Shown here: one piece after another, positions 17,893 to 27,000 of the stretch
Position numbering within the stretch: the first letter of the stretch is position 1
Layout: each line of letters opens with the position of its first letter
Source: Onishia niordana
GTDB lineage: Bacteria > Pseudomonadota > Gammaproteobacteria > Pseudomonadales > Halomonadaceae
Assembly: GCF_004798965.1 (NCBI RefSeq)
Contig: NZ_SDSD01000003.1
Span: 248,001-312,000 of the forward strand
Reading direction: 5' to 3'
DNA: 64,000 nt
Made by a program: the position numbers and the translations under genes
The notes under the pieces: model-generated
The model's input: the letters and a program-made list of their open reading frames with translations, nothing else
Told to the model about the DNA's origin: nothing
Database searches by the model: none

Positions 17893-19194
17893 ATGTATAA
17901 CAGTATGCAGATTGCAGGTGGGCGAGGTGTAAGGTTTTTTCACACCTGTGGTTGGGTTGCATTATCAGTTTATATTTTCTCTTGGTTATTTAGCCTTGAT
18001 GTGTCGCGCGCGGCCGAAGTGGTATTCGTATTGTGTTTTATTGTTTGCTGGTTTTACGAGCCTGCTAAGAAAATAAAATTTCATTGGATATTTTTAGTTT
18101 TTCTGGCATTCGTTGGCTTGCAAGCTTTTGTATACTTATTCGCTGCTGATAGGTTTCCACAATTCGCAGATGGTCAGGTTAAGGCTGCACGGCATGTCGC
18201 TAAACTTTTCTTATGCATCGCAGTGGCCTGGTGGGTTAGGGGATCAGTGCGAGCATCTGTCTATTTAGCTTCACTTTTCGTGGCCGGTTTCTTTTTTGCG
18301 TTATTAGTTGGTTTTGATGCCAGTGAGTGGCTTAGGGGGCTGCAGGGTAGCCGAGTCGACTTTGGTTTTACCAATGCTCAGCATACATCGGTATACTTCG
18401 CGATGGCGCTGGTGCTTTCAGCCTGTTGGTTCTGGCATGGTCTCCACAAAAGATACTCGCTGTTGGCATTGTTGCTGCCAGCAGCGCTTGTGATACTTTC
18501 TGTCATCGGTGTGTTTATCACACAGACTCGAGCTGTCTGGTTAGCTTGTTTCCTCACTCTGCTATCTGCTGGAATTTTGGCTGTTCTGTTGAGCCGGAGA
18601 AAGGTTTTTACTTTTGTTTTTTCTCCGAAAGGGCGAGTGGCTTCTGTTATCTTTGCAATTGTTGTGATGCTTTTTTCATGGCAGTTTCTGCCATTAATCG
18701 AAAAGCGGATGGAAGCTGAAGATGCAGTAATTGAAAGTATTGTTAGTGGAAGTCTTGAGGATGTCCCGTATAGCAGTATTGGTATACGTATCCACACTTG
18801 GCATTATGCGATTGAAAAAATTCGGGAGCGGCCATTAACAGGTTGGGGGGCCGAGAGTCGGAAGCCATTGATTGATGAAGGTCCATTTCCTGATCACGTA
18901 AGGGAGAGGTTTGGGCATTTTCACAATGGCTACATCGATATCACCTTAGCCTACGGTCTTATTGGATTCGGGCTGTTATCTATATTGACAGTGATAGCAC
19001 TGAAAGGCGTTTCCCGCCTGTGGGGCGCAGGCCAGCCTATTTTGTTTTTTGGATTGCTCGCTTCTTGGGCGCTATTCTTTATCGTCAATATTTTTGAATC
19101 GTATGTAATTTTCAGAACAGGGATGTATATCTATTTAGTACTGGGAGGTATTGGCGTTTCTTTCTATCTTTTCGGAGTGAAGCGCCATGAGTGA
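17893..19194 (+). CDS. O-antigen ligase-like / Wzy_C family membrane protein
   Basis: A 433-aa polytopic inner-membrane protein with about ten to twelve hydrophobic segments. It shows the Wzy_C/WaaL signature: RAVWLACFLTLL, a periplasmic loop (about residues 270-350) with LTGWGAES and HFHNGYIDITLAYGLIG. Members join O-antigen or another glycan to lipid A core, or polymerise repeats; which applies here is uncertain. ATG 17893 is used, since the longer start is a TTG two codons earlier; no strong ribosome site is visible. It overlaps the next gene, a GT8 glycosyltransferase, by eight bases. The gene is visibly more AT-rich than its neighbours. Confidence 0.85.
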   Translation: MYNSMQIAGGRGVRFFHTCGWVALSVYIFSWLFSLDVSRAAEVVFVLCFIVCWFYEPAKKIKFHWIFLVFLAFVGLQAFVYLFAADRFPQFADGQVKAARHVAKLFLCIAVAWWVRGSVRASVYLASLFVAGFFFALLVGFDASEWLRGLQGSRVDFGFTNAQHTSVYFAMALVLSACWFWHGLHKRYSLLALLLPAALVILSVIGVFITQTRAVWLACFLTLLSAGILAVLLSRRKVFTFVFSPKGRVASVIFAIVVMLFSWQFLPLIEKRMEAEDAVIESIVSGSLEDVPYSSIGIRIHTWHYAIEKIRERPLTGWGAESRKPLIDEGPFPDHVRERFGHFHNGYIDITLAYGLIGFGLLSILTVIALKGVSRLWGAGQPILFFGLLASWALFFIVNIFESYVIFRTGMYIYLVLGGIGVSFYLFGVKRHE

Positions 19195-20110
19195 TTCCAA
19201 TATCATAGATATTGTCCTAAGTGCCGACGATAGATATGCACCTTACGCGGCTGTTGTGATGGTATCCGCGCTTGAGAATGCTCACGAACCATCGCGCTTT
19301 CGATTTCACATGCTGACAACCGGGTTTGGCGAAGATGTGAAAGACGGGCTGCAAGGCGTTGTGGCTCGTTACGGCGCCGAGATTATGTTCAGCATAGTGT
19401 CTCCTTGCGAGATCGATAGTCTAGCATCCGGCCGCTTTGGGATTGCTGCGTTACTGCGACTGTATATGCAAGATTATCTGCCACCAGATTGTAAGCGCGT
19501 CATCTATCTCGACTGTGATGTGCTCGTGATGGAAGATCTGGCGATATTATGGGGTGAGGCGTTAGGAGATAATATCATTGCAGCTGGCATGGATTTATGC
19601 GGTGCATCGATTAGCCGCCGGCGTAAAAACTCTGAGTCGTACTTTAACTCGGGGGTGTTGTTGGTTGACCTTGTTGCATGGCGCGATGAGCGGGTATCTG
19701 AAAAATCCGTTGAATATTTGAAAGCGTTTAATGATTCCCAATACCCTGATCAAGATGCTTTAAACCATGTGCTTGAAGGAAGGTGGAAGCGACTCGCGGT
19801 TAAATGGAATTTCCAACCTACGGCCTATGCGGCAATGGAAAAGCGCTATTCACATCTAGATGGCTACTTTGAAGAAATGGAGGCGGCGGTTATTTCACCC
19901 GCCATCGTGCATTTCATAGGTCGTGTAAAGCCTTGGCACCCTGAGTGTGCGCACCCTCTGGCCGCAGACTTTATTCGTTACTCGCTTGACACCCCTTGGC
20001 CGATTAATGCCCATCAGTTAAGGGAAAATCTGCCATGGGAAAAGCGTATCCGATTATGGTTCAAGCGCCCAAAGCAGATAAGAAGAAGAAACCTGACCAA
20101 GGATCTTTGA
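19187..20110 (+). CDS. Glycosyltransferase family 8 (LPS core type)
   Basis: A 307-aa cytoplasmic-face enzyme that should add a hexose to lipopolysaccharide core or a related glycan. Typical GT8 features: N-terminal IVLSADDRYAPYAAVVM, the metal-binding DxD in RVIYLDCDVLVMEDL, SYFNSGVLLVDL, YPDQDALNHVL, and the HFIGRVKPWHPEC motif where KPW contacts the nucleotide sugar. Its start lies inside the end of the ligase-like gene with GGAGTG upstream, so the two are translationally coupled. The sugar donor is not predictable. The C-terminal 30 residues are strongly basic, consistent with membrane association. Confidence 0.9.
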   Translation: MSDSNIIDIVLSADDRYAPYAAVVMVSALENAHEPSRFRFHMLTTGFGEDVKDGLQGVVARYGAEIMFSIVSPCEIDSLASGRFGIAALLRLYMQDYLPPDCKRVIYLDCDVLVMEDLAILWGEALGDNIIAAGMDLCGASISRRRKNSESYFNSGVLLVDLVAWRDERVSEKSVEYLKAFNDSQYPDQDALNHVLEGRWKRLAVKWNFQPTAYAAMEKRYSHLDGYFEEMEAAVISPAIVHFIGRVKPWHPECAHPLAADFIRYSLDTPWPINAHQLRENLPWEKRIRLWFKRPKQIRRRNLTKDL

Positions 20111-20137
20111 CCTCTCTGTTGGTGGGGAAGAGGGCGT

Positions 20138-21274
20138 TTATTTTAGATACCTAGCCACCATCGTCTCTTCGGAGAAATCCTCAAGCCATGCTGGCTTGAT
20201 GTCATAGCCGCCTTGAGCAAGGATTTCTTGCATCTTTGTCGCCAGGCCTTGTGCACTATGTTCGGCGATAGCGATTTCAAGCTCACCTTTGAGTATCTCA
20301 CGAATACCGCCGGGGCAATCAACCGAGACTACTGGTGTGCCGCACGCCAGGGCTTCGCTTAGCACGATACCCATGCCTTCTACGTTCGAGCTAAGGGCGA
20401 AAAGGCGCGCTGCTCTCATCCAGGGGTAAGGGTTCTGTTTGGTACCGGCAAAGGTGACGCGCTCTGCGATCCCTAACCTATGTGCCTTGTCCTCTAGTGC
20501 CGATTTGAGCCGGCCTTCACCAATGATGACTAGGCGTTCTTCAGGCATTAATTTGGCATAAGCCTCAAGGAGCAGGTCATGATTTTTTTGGGGAACGAGC
20601 CGAGCGACATTAAGAATAAAGGGATCGTCTGGTACGTCATTGTCTTCTTTGAGCATCAATGACTGGATGCTGGTTACTGGGCAGGCGTTGATAATGCGCT
20701 GTATGGATAGAGGTCTTAGCTTGAAGCGTTGGCAGTATTCTTGGGCAGAGGCCACTACCCCTTGGGAAACACCCACCAAATGACGCTGGTTTAGCAGGCA
20801 GCGAGCAAAAAGACGCTGCTGCCAGCGAGGCCCCTTAAGCCTGAAGCCATTCTCGAGCACGAAGCGAGCACGCTCATCCCGAAAACGCCAAATCCCCTCG
20901 TAGGTGCCTAAGCCACGAAAGATGATGCGATCGACTTTGCCATGTTTTTTCTCGAACTGTTTCAGCCAGGCGCTGAATACGAAGCCACCCAGCCAGCCGG
21001 TCCAGACAAAATGCGAACGTCGAAATATTGGGTTCAAGACTAGCCGTGAGGCAGCTTCTATGAGCAATCCTAGGCCGGTCATACGGATTAGTCGTTGTAT
21101 CGGGACCACATGGCTGATCACGTCGGGATGGTTGGGGGTGAGTACCTGATCCCGGTCACGCCAGGTGACGAGGTGAGTCTCATGTCCAGCCTCGGCGAGT
21201 GCATCGGCAAGCGTGATGGCCATTCGTTCCATGCCGCCCATCTTGAGGCTTCTGACGATGACGAGAGTGCGCAT
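20138..21274 (-). CDS. Glycosyltransferase family 4
   Basis: A 378-aa GT-B glycosyltransferase, convergent with the GT8 gene. The N-terminal domain begins with a glycine loop (VRSLKMGGMERMAI). The C-terminal donor domain has NVARLVPQKNHDLLLEAYAK, VIIGEGRLK, and the EGMGIVLSEALACGTPVV segment carrying the E-x7-E motif of retaining GT4 enzymes. It probably adds a sugar to lipopolysaccharide or exopolysaccharide. The convergent placement beside the ligase-like/GT8 pair suggests one cell-surface glycan locus, though it is not in their operon. Start ATG 21274 matches the family start. Confidence 0.9.
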   Translation of the reverse strand: MRTLVIVRSLKMGGMERMAITLADALAEAGHETHLVTWRDRDQVLTPNHPDVISHVVPIQRLIRMTGLGLLIEAASRLVLNPIFRRSHFVWTGWLGGFVFSAWLKQFEKKHGKVDRIIFRGLGTYEGIWRFRDERARFVLENGFRLKGPRWQQRLFARCLLNQRHLVGVSQGVVASAQEYCQRFKLRPLSIQRIINACPVTSIQSLMLKEDNDVPDDPFILNVARLVPQKNHDLLLEAYAKLMPEERLVIIGEGRLKSALEDKAHRLGIAERVTFAGTKQNPYPWMRAARLFALSSNVEGMGIVLSEALACGTPVVSVDCPGGIREILKGELEIAIAEHSAQGLATKMQEILAQGGYDIKPAWLEDFSEETMVARYLK

Positions 21275-21383
21275 ATAACCTCAGGATTGGGAGGGGAGGG
21301 GAGGGAGAGGGCACCGGAACAGGTCCGCCCCAACATCATGGGCGAATACGATAAAAGCCTGTCGAATGGCTAGTAATGATACT

Positions 21384-21416
21384 GGTGTCGGTGGCTGGAT
21401 TCGAACCAGAGACCCT
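21384..21416 (-). other. tRNA 3'-end-like fragment
   Basis: On the minus strand the sequence reads CTGGTTCGAATCCAGCC then ACCGACACCA: a T-loop with four of five stem pairs, a seven-base acceptor half, discriminator A and CCA. No matching 5' acceptor half (GTCGGTG) is found in the preceding 150 bases and no anticodon stem can be folded, so this is not a complete tRNA. It may be an attachment-site relic of a lost integrated element. Confidence 0.4.
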
Positions 21417-21555
21417 AGAACCCACTGTGTATTTGACCGATCGAGCCAACAGGAATACTTTTATCGAATAAAATCAATAGCCTGTAAATCTAACACAGTC
21501 TCTTCCTTGTTGCCCAGCACACTGCAAATCTTGACCGCTTTTCATGAGCCTGATG

Positions 21556-21593
21556 ACACCCCCCGCAGCCGGGCAATCGGCTCCGGGGGGTGT
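21556..21593 (-). terminator. Hairpin after folD
   Basis: Ten-base GC-rich arms (ACACCCCCCG/CGGGGGGTGT) lie about 40 bases past the folD stop. There is no T-run, so it may be a stabilising 3' hairpin or a weak terminator of the C1 operon. Confidence 0.5.
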
Positions 21594-21630
21594 CGATATG
21601 AGATGTCGCTTCTCTGGCAAGCGAGGAGGA

Positions 21631-22491
21631 TCAGGCCAGCTGATTCCTGGTGGCACGAGTCGTGTTGAGGAGCAGGCAGGCGATGGTCATCGGGCCCACG
21701 CCACCGGGCACTGGGGTGATGGCCCCTGCTTTATCGGCGACCGAGTCAAATGCCACGTCCCCCACGAGTTTTCGCTTGCCCTCCACCTCGATGGCATGGA
21801 TGCCGATGTCGATGACGGTGGCGCCGGGCTTGATCCAGTCGGCGTCGATGAGTCCCTTCTGGCCTGCGGCGGCTATCACGATATCGGCGTCGCGGCACAG
21901 CGACTCGATGTCCTTGGTGTGTGAGTGTGCAATGGTGACAGTACAGTTCGCCTGGAGCAGCAAGGCCGCCATCGGCTTGCCGACAATATTGGAACGCCCC
22001 ACTACCACGGCATGCTTGCCGCTGAGCTCGGGGTGTTCCTGGCGCAGCATTATCATGCAGCCCTGGGGTGTGCATGGCACCAGCGATGCGTGCCCGGCGG
22101 CGAGCGCCCCGACATTGAGTGGATGAAAGCCATCGACATCCTTGACCGGGTTGATGGCGCAGATCACCTCCTCCTCATTGAGATGAGAGGGTAGCGGCAG
22201 CTGCACCAGGATGCCGTGCACCTCAGGATCATGGTTCAGTCGATCGATCAGCTGATTCAGGTCACTCTGGGTGGTTTCGGTGCCAAGATAATGCTCAATG
22301 GACCCCATCCCTGCCTCTTTCGCCCGCTTCACCTTGTTCCTCACGTAGACCTGGCTTGCTGGATCCTCACCCACCAGCACTACGGCGAGCGTGGGCACCA
22401 CGTCGTACTCGGCCCTGAGCCGCTCGACCTCGGCGGCCACGTCCTGGAGCACCTGGTTCGAGAGATGTTTTCCGTCGATGAGTTGCGCCAT
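21631..22491 (-). CDS. folD: Bifunctional methylene-THF dehydrogenase/methenyl-THF cyclohydrolase
   Basis: Converts 5,10-methylene-THF to 10-formyl-THF through methenyl-THF with NADP+. The 286-aa protein is of normal length. It shows the catalytic lysine in [38 protein letters not shown], the dinucleotide loop [17 protein letters not shown] and a C-terminal [12 protein letters not shown]. It is the last gene of a minus-strand C1 set and starts 15 bases after purU ends, so the two are almost certainly one transcript. Sitting beside PurU and MetF, it probably serves to oxidise methyl groups to formate here, rather than only housekeeping. Confidence 0.95.
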   Translation of the reverse strand: MAQLIDGKHLSNQVLQDVAAEVERLRAEYDVVPTLAVVLVGEDPASQVYVRNKVKRAKEAGMGSIEHYLGTETTQSDLNQLIDRLNHDPEVHGILVQLPLPSHLNEEEVICAINPVKDVDGFHPLNVGALAAGHASLVPCTPQGCMIMLRQEHPELSGKHAVVVGRSNIVGKPMAALLLQANCTVTIAHSHTKDIESLCRDADIVIAAAGQKGLIDADWIKPGATVIDIGIHAIEVEGKRKLVGDVAFDSVADKAGAITPVPGGVGPMTIACLLLNTTRATRNQLA

Positions 22492-22505
22492 GCTCGCTAT
22501 CGCTC

Positions 22506-23381
22506 CTACTTGAAAATGATGGTCTTGTTGCCCGACAGGAACACCCGGTGCTCGGCATGTAATTTCACGGCGCGTGACAACGCGACCGTTTCGGTGTCCC
22601 GGCCCAGGGCAACCAGCTCTTCGGGGTAGTAAGCATGATTCACCGGTTGGACGGACTGCTCGATGATCGGTCCTTCATCCAGGTCTGCGGTCACGTAATG
22701 CGCAGTGGCGCCGATCAGCTTGACGCCGCGGTCGAACGCCTGGTGATAGGGTTTGGCACCCTTGAAACCGGGGAGGAAGGAATGATGGATGTTGATGGCA
22801 CGACCATGTAGCTCCTCGCAGAGATTGTCGGACAATACCTGCATGTAGCGCGCCAGTACCACCAGCTCGGTACCGGTCTCGTTGACGATCTTGAGCAGTT
22901 CGGCTTCCTTTTCCGGCTTGGTGTCCTGCGTGACGGGGAGGTGGACGAAGCGAATGCCTTCCCGTTCCGCGATCGGCCGAGCATCCAGATGATTGGATAC
23001 CACCGCCGTGATTTCGATGTTCAACTCGCCCTTACGGTGGCGATAGAGTAGGTCGACGAGGCAGTGGTCGAACCGCGATACCATGATCAAGACCTTGGTC
23101 GGATGGTGGGCATCATGCATGGCCCATTCCAGGTCAAACTTTTCTGCCAGATCGAGGAACCCGGAGCGCAGATCGTCGATGGTGTGGGAAGCATCCGGCA
23201 GGATGCTGAACACGCTCCTCATGAAGAACCGGCCGGTGACCTTGTCGTCGAATTGTGCCAGCTCGACGATATTGCAGCCTCGATCCGATAGGTAAGAGGT
23301 GATACCGGACACAATGCCAGTGCCGGTTTTGCAGCTGACGGTAAGGACGAATTGGTTGTCCTGTCCTTGTGAGGTGTTCAT
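22506..23381 (-). CDS. purU: Formyltetrahydrofolate deformylase
   Basis: Hydrolyses 10-formyl-THF to THF and formate, balancing folate pools. The 291-aa protein has an N-terminal ACT-type domain (about 8-85, [16 protein letters not shown]) that in relatives binds methionine or glycine. A formyltransferase-fold catalytic domain follows with [27 protein letters not shown] and [15 protein letters not shown], in which the Asn, His and Asp of the catalytic triad lie. It precedes folD by 15 bases and follows metF by 134. In this module it would release the final formate. Confidence 0.95.
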   Translation of the reverse strand: MNTSQGQDNQFVLTVSCKTGTGIVSGITSYLSDRGCNIVELAQFDDKVTGRFFMRSVFSILPDASHTIDDLRSGFLDLAEKFDLEWAMHDAHHPTKVLIMVSRFDHCLVDLLYRHRKGELNIEITAVVSNHLDARPIAEREGIRFVHLPVTQDTKPEKEAELLKIVNETGTELVVLARYMQVLSDNLCEELHGRAINIHHSFLPGFKGAKPYHQAFDRGVKLIGATAHYVTADLDEGPIIEQSVQPVNHAYYPEELVALGRDTETVALSRAVKLHAEHRVFLSGNKTIIFK

Positions 23382-23515
23382 AAAAGTAAACCTTATACCG
23401 TGATGGTTGTTTGCCGCGAACCTAGCGGGCCACCATCGCCCGCTTATCGTTAGAGGGCGTTGGCACCTGGTTCAGAGGGCTGTCGCGTTTGTCCTACGAG
23501 AATGAACGCCTGCCT

Positions 23516-24529
23516 TCATGCGTAGTCTCTCTCGCGAGTGGTGCTATTGGAGGGAGACCATGGCTCCCGTCCCCTCAGCACCCCGGATTTTTCAATGATG
23601 CCTGCGACGTATGATTCCTGGCGATGAGCCATGACGTGCACACCACTGACCCCCTCGATTTCTCGCAGTTGCTGGATTAGCTCGATGCAGATGTTGCGGC
23701 CTTCCGCCTTCTGATCCTTGGCGCCTTCTAGCCGTTTGATGATGGCGTCCGGAATGTGTACCCCGGGGATATGTCTGCGCATCCACTCTGCCGTGCGTGC
23801 CGAGGCCAGCGGTCCCACGCCGGGTAGGATGAAACATTTTTCCAGCAATCCCAGGTCCCGGGAACGGGCCATGAAGGTCTGGAAGCGTGGCAGGTCGAAG
23901 CAGTACTGTGTCTGGATGAACTGAGCGCCCGCGGCAATCTTCTTCGCCAACCGATAAGGACGGAAGTCATGTGGCGGCACGAAAGGGTTCGCTGCCGCAC
24001 CAAGAAACACCCGCGGCGGATCGCTGAGTTTTCTCCCGCTGGTATACACATGCTTGTCGCGCAATCGGGCAACCGTCTCCAGCAACGACATGGAATCGAG
24101 ATCGAATACCGGTTTGGCTTCGGGATGATCCCCCACCTGTACGCCATCTCCCGTCAGACAGAGCATGTTGCGGATGCCCAGTGCCGCGCCTCCCAGCACA
24201 TCCCCTTGAATGGCAATCCGGTTCCTGTCCCGGCAGGAGATCTGCAATACCGTTTCGTAACCCTCCCGTGTCAGCAGCGCACACATCGCCATGCTGGACA
24301 TATGACAATTGGCACCAGAGCCATCGGTGGCGTTCATGCTGTCCACGTAACCGTCGAAGACGCGGGCCCGGGCATAGACATCCTCTGGGTTGGCGGAATC
24401 GGGGGGTGCCAATTCAGCGGTGACAGCGAAGTGCCCAGCTCTCAGGACATGTTCCAGCCGCCCGGCTGAGCTAAAACTCTGTGCGTCGGATGCCAGTTGG
24501 CCACGACCGGCTCCATCATTAATGCTCAC
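23516..24529 (-). CDS. metF: Methylenetetrahydrofolate reductase-type flavoprotein (MetF)
   Basis: FAD-dependent TIM-barrel enzyme interconverting 5-methyl-THF and 5,10-methylene-THF. The 337-aa protein has FAVTAELAPPDSANPEDV near the start, DGYVDSMNATDGSGANCHMS, SCRDRNRIAIQGDVLG, NMLCLTGDG and AAGAQFIQTQYCFDL, all typical of MetF. Its start overlaps the stop of the upstream MTHFR-C-domain gene (ATGA), pointing to a two-subunit enzyme. With a GcvT/DmdA-like methyltransferase upstream, the likely direction is oxidation of methyl-THF; this is an inference. A separate biosynthetic metF may exist elsewhere. Confidence 0.9.
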   Translation of the reverse strand: MSINDGAGRGQLASDAQSFSSAGRLEHVLRAGHFAVTAELAPPDSANPEDVYARARVFDGYVDSMNATDGSGANCHMSSMAMCALLTREGYETVLQISCRDRNRIAIQGDVLGGAALGIRNMLCLTGDGVQVGDHPEAKPVFDLDSMSLLETVARLRDKHVYTSGRKLSDPPRVFLGAAANPFVPPHDFRPYRLAKKIAAGAQFIQTQYCFDLPRFQTFMARSRDLGLLEKCFILPGVGPLASARTAEWMRRHIPGVHIPDAIIKRLEGAKDQKAEGRNICIELIQQLREIEGVSGVHVMAHRQESYVAGIIEKSGVLRGREPWSPSNSTTRERDYA

Positions 24530-25146
24530 TGCGAAGCCTCCTGTTGCTCTACTGGTTGTTCCGATGCTCCGCGAGCCACGCGCAGCCAGGACGAACTGCC
24601 CTGGAGGCGATGATCCACCGGCAGCTGCACCACGTGTATCGCGTCGGCTTCTTTCATCTTCTGACTTCCCTCCCAGGCTTCAACCCAGACGCACCGCATC
24701 TCGGGATTTACTTCGCAGTTCCCGTTCTGCATCACACCTCCACAGGGGCCGTTGCGCATGGACTTGGGGCAGTTCATAGGGCAAGACATACCGGTAGAGC
24801 TGAGAATGCATTGGCCACACATTTGGCAGTCGAAAAGCATTCCCTTGCTAATCTCTTCTACCTTGGCCATTGGCTTTTCTGCACGCTGGTAGCCTACCGA
24901 CTTCCAAAGCGGGTGTAGCTTGACGATCACCGGTTCGAATGCCCGGTAGAGGCGCTCAAACCATCTCGCGTGACGTGCGGCCCATAGACGAACGGAATAC
25001 ACAAGCTTCTCCTGCCACGGCAGCACCACCGTGGAGCCAATTGTTGCGAGCCGGATTGGTGACTCGTCTCTTGAAAAGGGGGGCCATCGTCCTCTCAAGG
25101 CCTGGATGGCTTCGTCAAGAAGTGGCCGTTTGACGTCGGGCTCCAT
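24526..25146 (-). CDS. MTHFR C-terminal-domain protein (MetV-like, cysteine cluster)
   Basis: A 206-aa protein matching the methylenetetrahydrofolate reductase C-terminal (MetV-like) family. Its core is a cysteine-rich region, MLFDCQMCGQCILSSTG followed by MSCPMNCPKSMRNGPCGG and a final MRCVWVEAW; at least eight cysteines suggest an iron-sulphur or zinc site. In acetogens such proteins (MetV) partner MetF. The four-base overlap with metF supports a MetVF-type complex here. The N-terminal 90 residues are less conserved and basic. Electron carrier and direction of reaction cannot be read from sequence. Confidence 0.8.
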   Translation of the reverse strand: MEPDVKRPLLDEAIQALRGRWPPFSRDESPIRLATIGSTVVLPWQEKLVYSVRLWAARHARWFERLYRAFEPVIVKLHPLWKSVGYQRAEKPMAKVEEISKGMLFDCQMCGQCILSSTGMSCPMNCPKSMRNGPCGGVMQNGNCEVNPEMRCVWVEAWEGSQKMKEADAIHVVQLPVDHRLQGSSSWLRVARGASEQPVEQQEASQ

Positions 25147-25317
25147 TGACGGTCATTTTCCTTCCAGGAGCGCTCACGAATCCAGTCATGTTAAGGGAAA
25201 TCGTCAGAGGGGATCGCTCGCGACCGTGCCTACTACGCCTCGAATGATGCCCCCCTGCCACCTTTCCCTCCGTAGCAGTACTCTCACACGTTAGGTCTTC
25301 GTAAAGTGGGTCGTCGC

Positions 25318-26496
25318 TCAAGCGGATACGGCTCTTGTCTTCTTAGGGTCGAAGAATGGCTTCTCAACGACCATGGCATTCGCCGGACCTGACGACGTTT
25401 GCACTCTCAGCTCTGTTCCGAGCTGGGAGTGTTCGACAGATACCATGGCCAGCGCAATATTCTGCTCGAGCCGCGGGGAATAGACGGCAGACGTCACTTT
25501 GCCGACGGTCTCACCCTCATGACTCAGCGGCCAGAAGAAAGTGTTCGGCCCCTCAAGGGGCGCCCCCTCGATGCGTAAGCCGACCTGCTTGCGACTCACG
25601 CCGTTCTCACGAATACGCCGCATCGCGGCCTTGCCGATAAATTCAGCCTCCATGTCCGGCATTACCAGACGATCCAGACCAAGTTCATAGGGATTGGTAT
25701 CGATGTCCGCGTCGGCATGATAGGAGAGCATGCCGCCCTCGATGCGGCGGATAGCAGACGTATGACCCGGCTTCAGACCGAACGGAAGGCCTGCCGCCAT
25801 GATTTTCTCCCACAGCTCGTCACCGCGGGAGCCGTCCTGAAGATACAACTCATAGCCCAGCTCGCTCGACCAGCCGGTACGCGAGACGATCAGTGGGATA
25901 CCGTCGAGCTCCAACTCGCGAAGCCAGAAGTAGCGCATATCCAGGATGCTGTCTCCGAAGAGCGTTCTCATGATCTCGCCGGACTGAGGGCCCTGCAATT
26001 GCAGGGGAGAAACATCGGGTTCGCGAATGGTGACATCGAGCCCGGAGTTGATTGCGACACCCTGTGCCCATAGGAGGATGTCGCTGTCAGCCAGGGAAAT
26101 CCAGAAATGACTCTCTGCCAGGCGCAGCAGGATGGGGTCATTCAGGATGCCACCGTCGGCATTGGTCATCAGGATGTATTTACACTGGCCAACCGCCATG
26201 CCTGACAGGTCGCGCGGGGTCAGATTCTGCATGAATATTGCCGCATCTGGCCCGGTGATTTCCACCTGACGCTCTGCTGCGACATCGCAAAGGATGGCAG
26301 TGTTGATGAGGTTCCAGAAGTTTTGTACCGGGTCGCCAAACGCGCGCGGGATATACATGTGGTTGTATACCGAAAATGCCGTCGCCCCCCACCGGACGGT
26401 CGCGTCAAAGTATGGAGACTTGCGAATCTGGGTGCCGAAACCAAACTCAGTCTTTTTCCCTATTTGCACTACATTGCTGTGTGAGACGTTTGTCAT
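25318..26496 (-). CDS. THF-dependent methyltransferase/demethylase (GcvT/DmdA-like)
   Basis: A 392-aa protein of the aminomethyltransferase (GcvT) superfamily that would transfer a methyl group from a small methylated compound to tetrahydrofolate. Features: CDVAAERQVEITGPDA, LTPRDLSGMAVGQCKY, GGILNDPILLRL, SPLQLQGPQSGEIM and IRRIEGGMLSYHAD. These resemble dimethylsulfoniopropionate demethylase DmdA and its close non-DmdA relatives; the substrate could be DMSP, a betaine or another methylamine. ATG 26496 with AAGGTGG upstream is preferred to GTG 26505. It heads the metV-metF-purU-folD set on the same strand, which fits a demethylation pathway. Substrate assignment is uncertain. Confidence 0.75.
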   Translation of the reverse strand: MTNVSHSNVVQIGKKTEFGFGTQIRKSPYFDATVRWGATAFSVYNHMYIPRAFGDPVQNFWNLINTAILCDVAAERQVEITGPDAAIFMQNLTPRDLSGMAVGQCKYILMTNADGGILNDPILLRLAESHFWISLADSDILLWAQGVAINSGLDVTIREPDVSPLQLQGPQSGEIMRTLFGDSILDMRYFWLRELELDGIPLIVSRTGWSSELGYELYLQDGSRGDELWEKIMAAGLPFGLKPGHTSAIRRIEGGMLSYHADADIDTNPYELGLDRLVMPDMEAEFIGKAAMRRIRENGVSRKQVGLRIEGAPLEGPNTFFWPLSHEGETVGKVTSAVYSPRLEQNIALAMVSVEHSQLGTELRVQTSSGPANAMVVEKPFFDPKKTRAVSA

Positions 26497-27000
26497 GCTG
26501 ACCACCTTCGACGTGATATAAGACTCTTTTCACTGCGCAAAATCACTGATTTGGCACAAATCACTATAGCCCCGCGAGTCATCCAGACGCGGCCTAAAAG
26601 CACGGCATAACTAGGATGAAAGGGCCAATTATTGGCGGTGCGAAGGCCATTTGGTCTGGCGCTGAAAAGCAGCTATTTTGACTTCCCGAGCAATAGCACA
26701 TTGGACGTCGAGGCAGCCTGTCTGCATGGCGGATGTACGACTATGAGCTCACAATCTCACGACAGTGAGCGAGGGGAGAACGATGAGATTAGGCTTAGCG
26801 TAGAAACGGGACCGGGGGAGGCAGGTAGGCCCATGCAACCCTGTGTGGAACGGCAATCTAGATCCGTGGCTTTAGGCGATTTGCCTTCGAGTCGAAAGAC
26901 CGAGAAAGCCTATCAAGAGGGGCGAAACTTGAGTGTCTCTGAGCAGGTGATGGGCGGTGCCTGATTGCCGTGATGTAGCGAGCTCCAACATCAGTATCCT
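26497..27000. other. Long intergenic region between the DmdA-like gene and the Lrp gene
   Basis: About 500 bases. It should contain the promoter of the C1 operon on the minus strand. A plus-strand frame (26632-26964) is open for 110 codons with faintly protein-like sequence (RKTEKAYQEGRNLSVSEQ) that recalls the N-terminus of group II intron-encoded proteins. It has no ribosome site and is not called as a gene. No terminator was recognised. Confidence 0.4.

Larger units (their letters stand above)
21275..21630. other. Intergenic region with tRNA-like fragment and hairpin
   Basis: About 355 bases between the GT4 gene and folD. It contains a purine-rich run (around 21285-21310), a tRNA 3'-end-like fragment and a strong hairpin at 21556-21593, both listed separately. 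No protein gene is supported. Confidence 0.5.

Noticed and set aside
21384..21460. Complete tRNA gene
   Set aside because: Only the T-arm and 3' acceptor half fold; no anticodon stem or 5' acceptor half is found.
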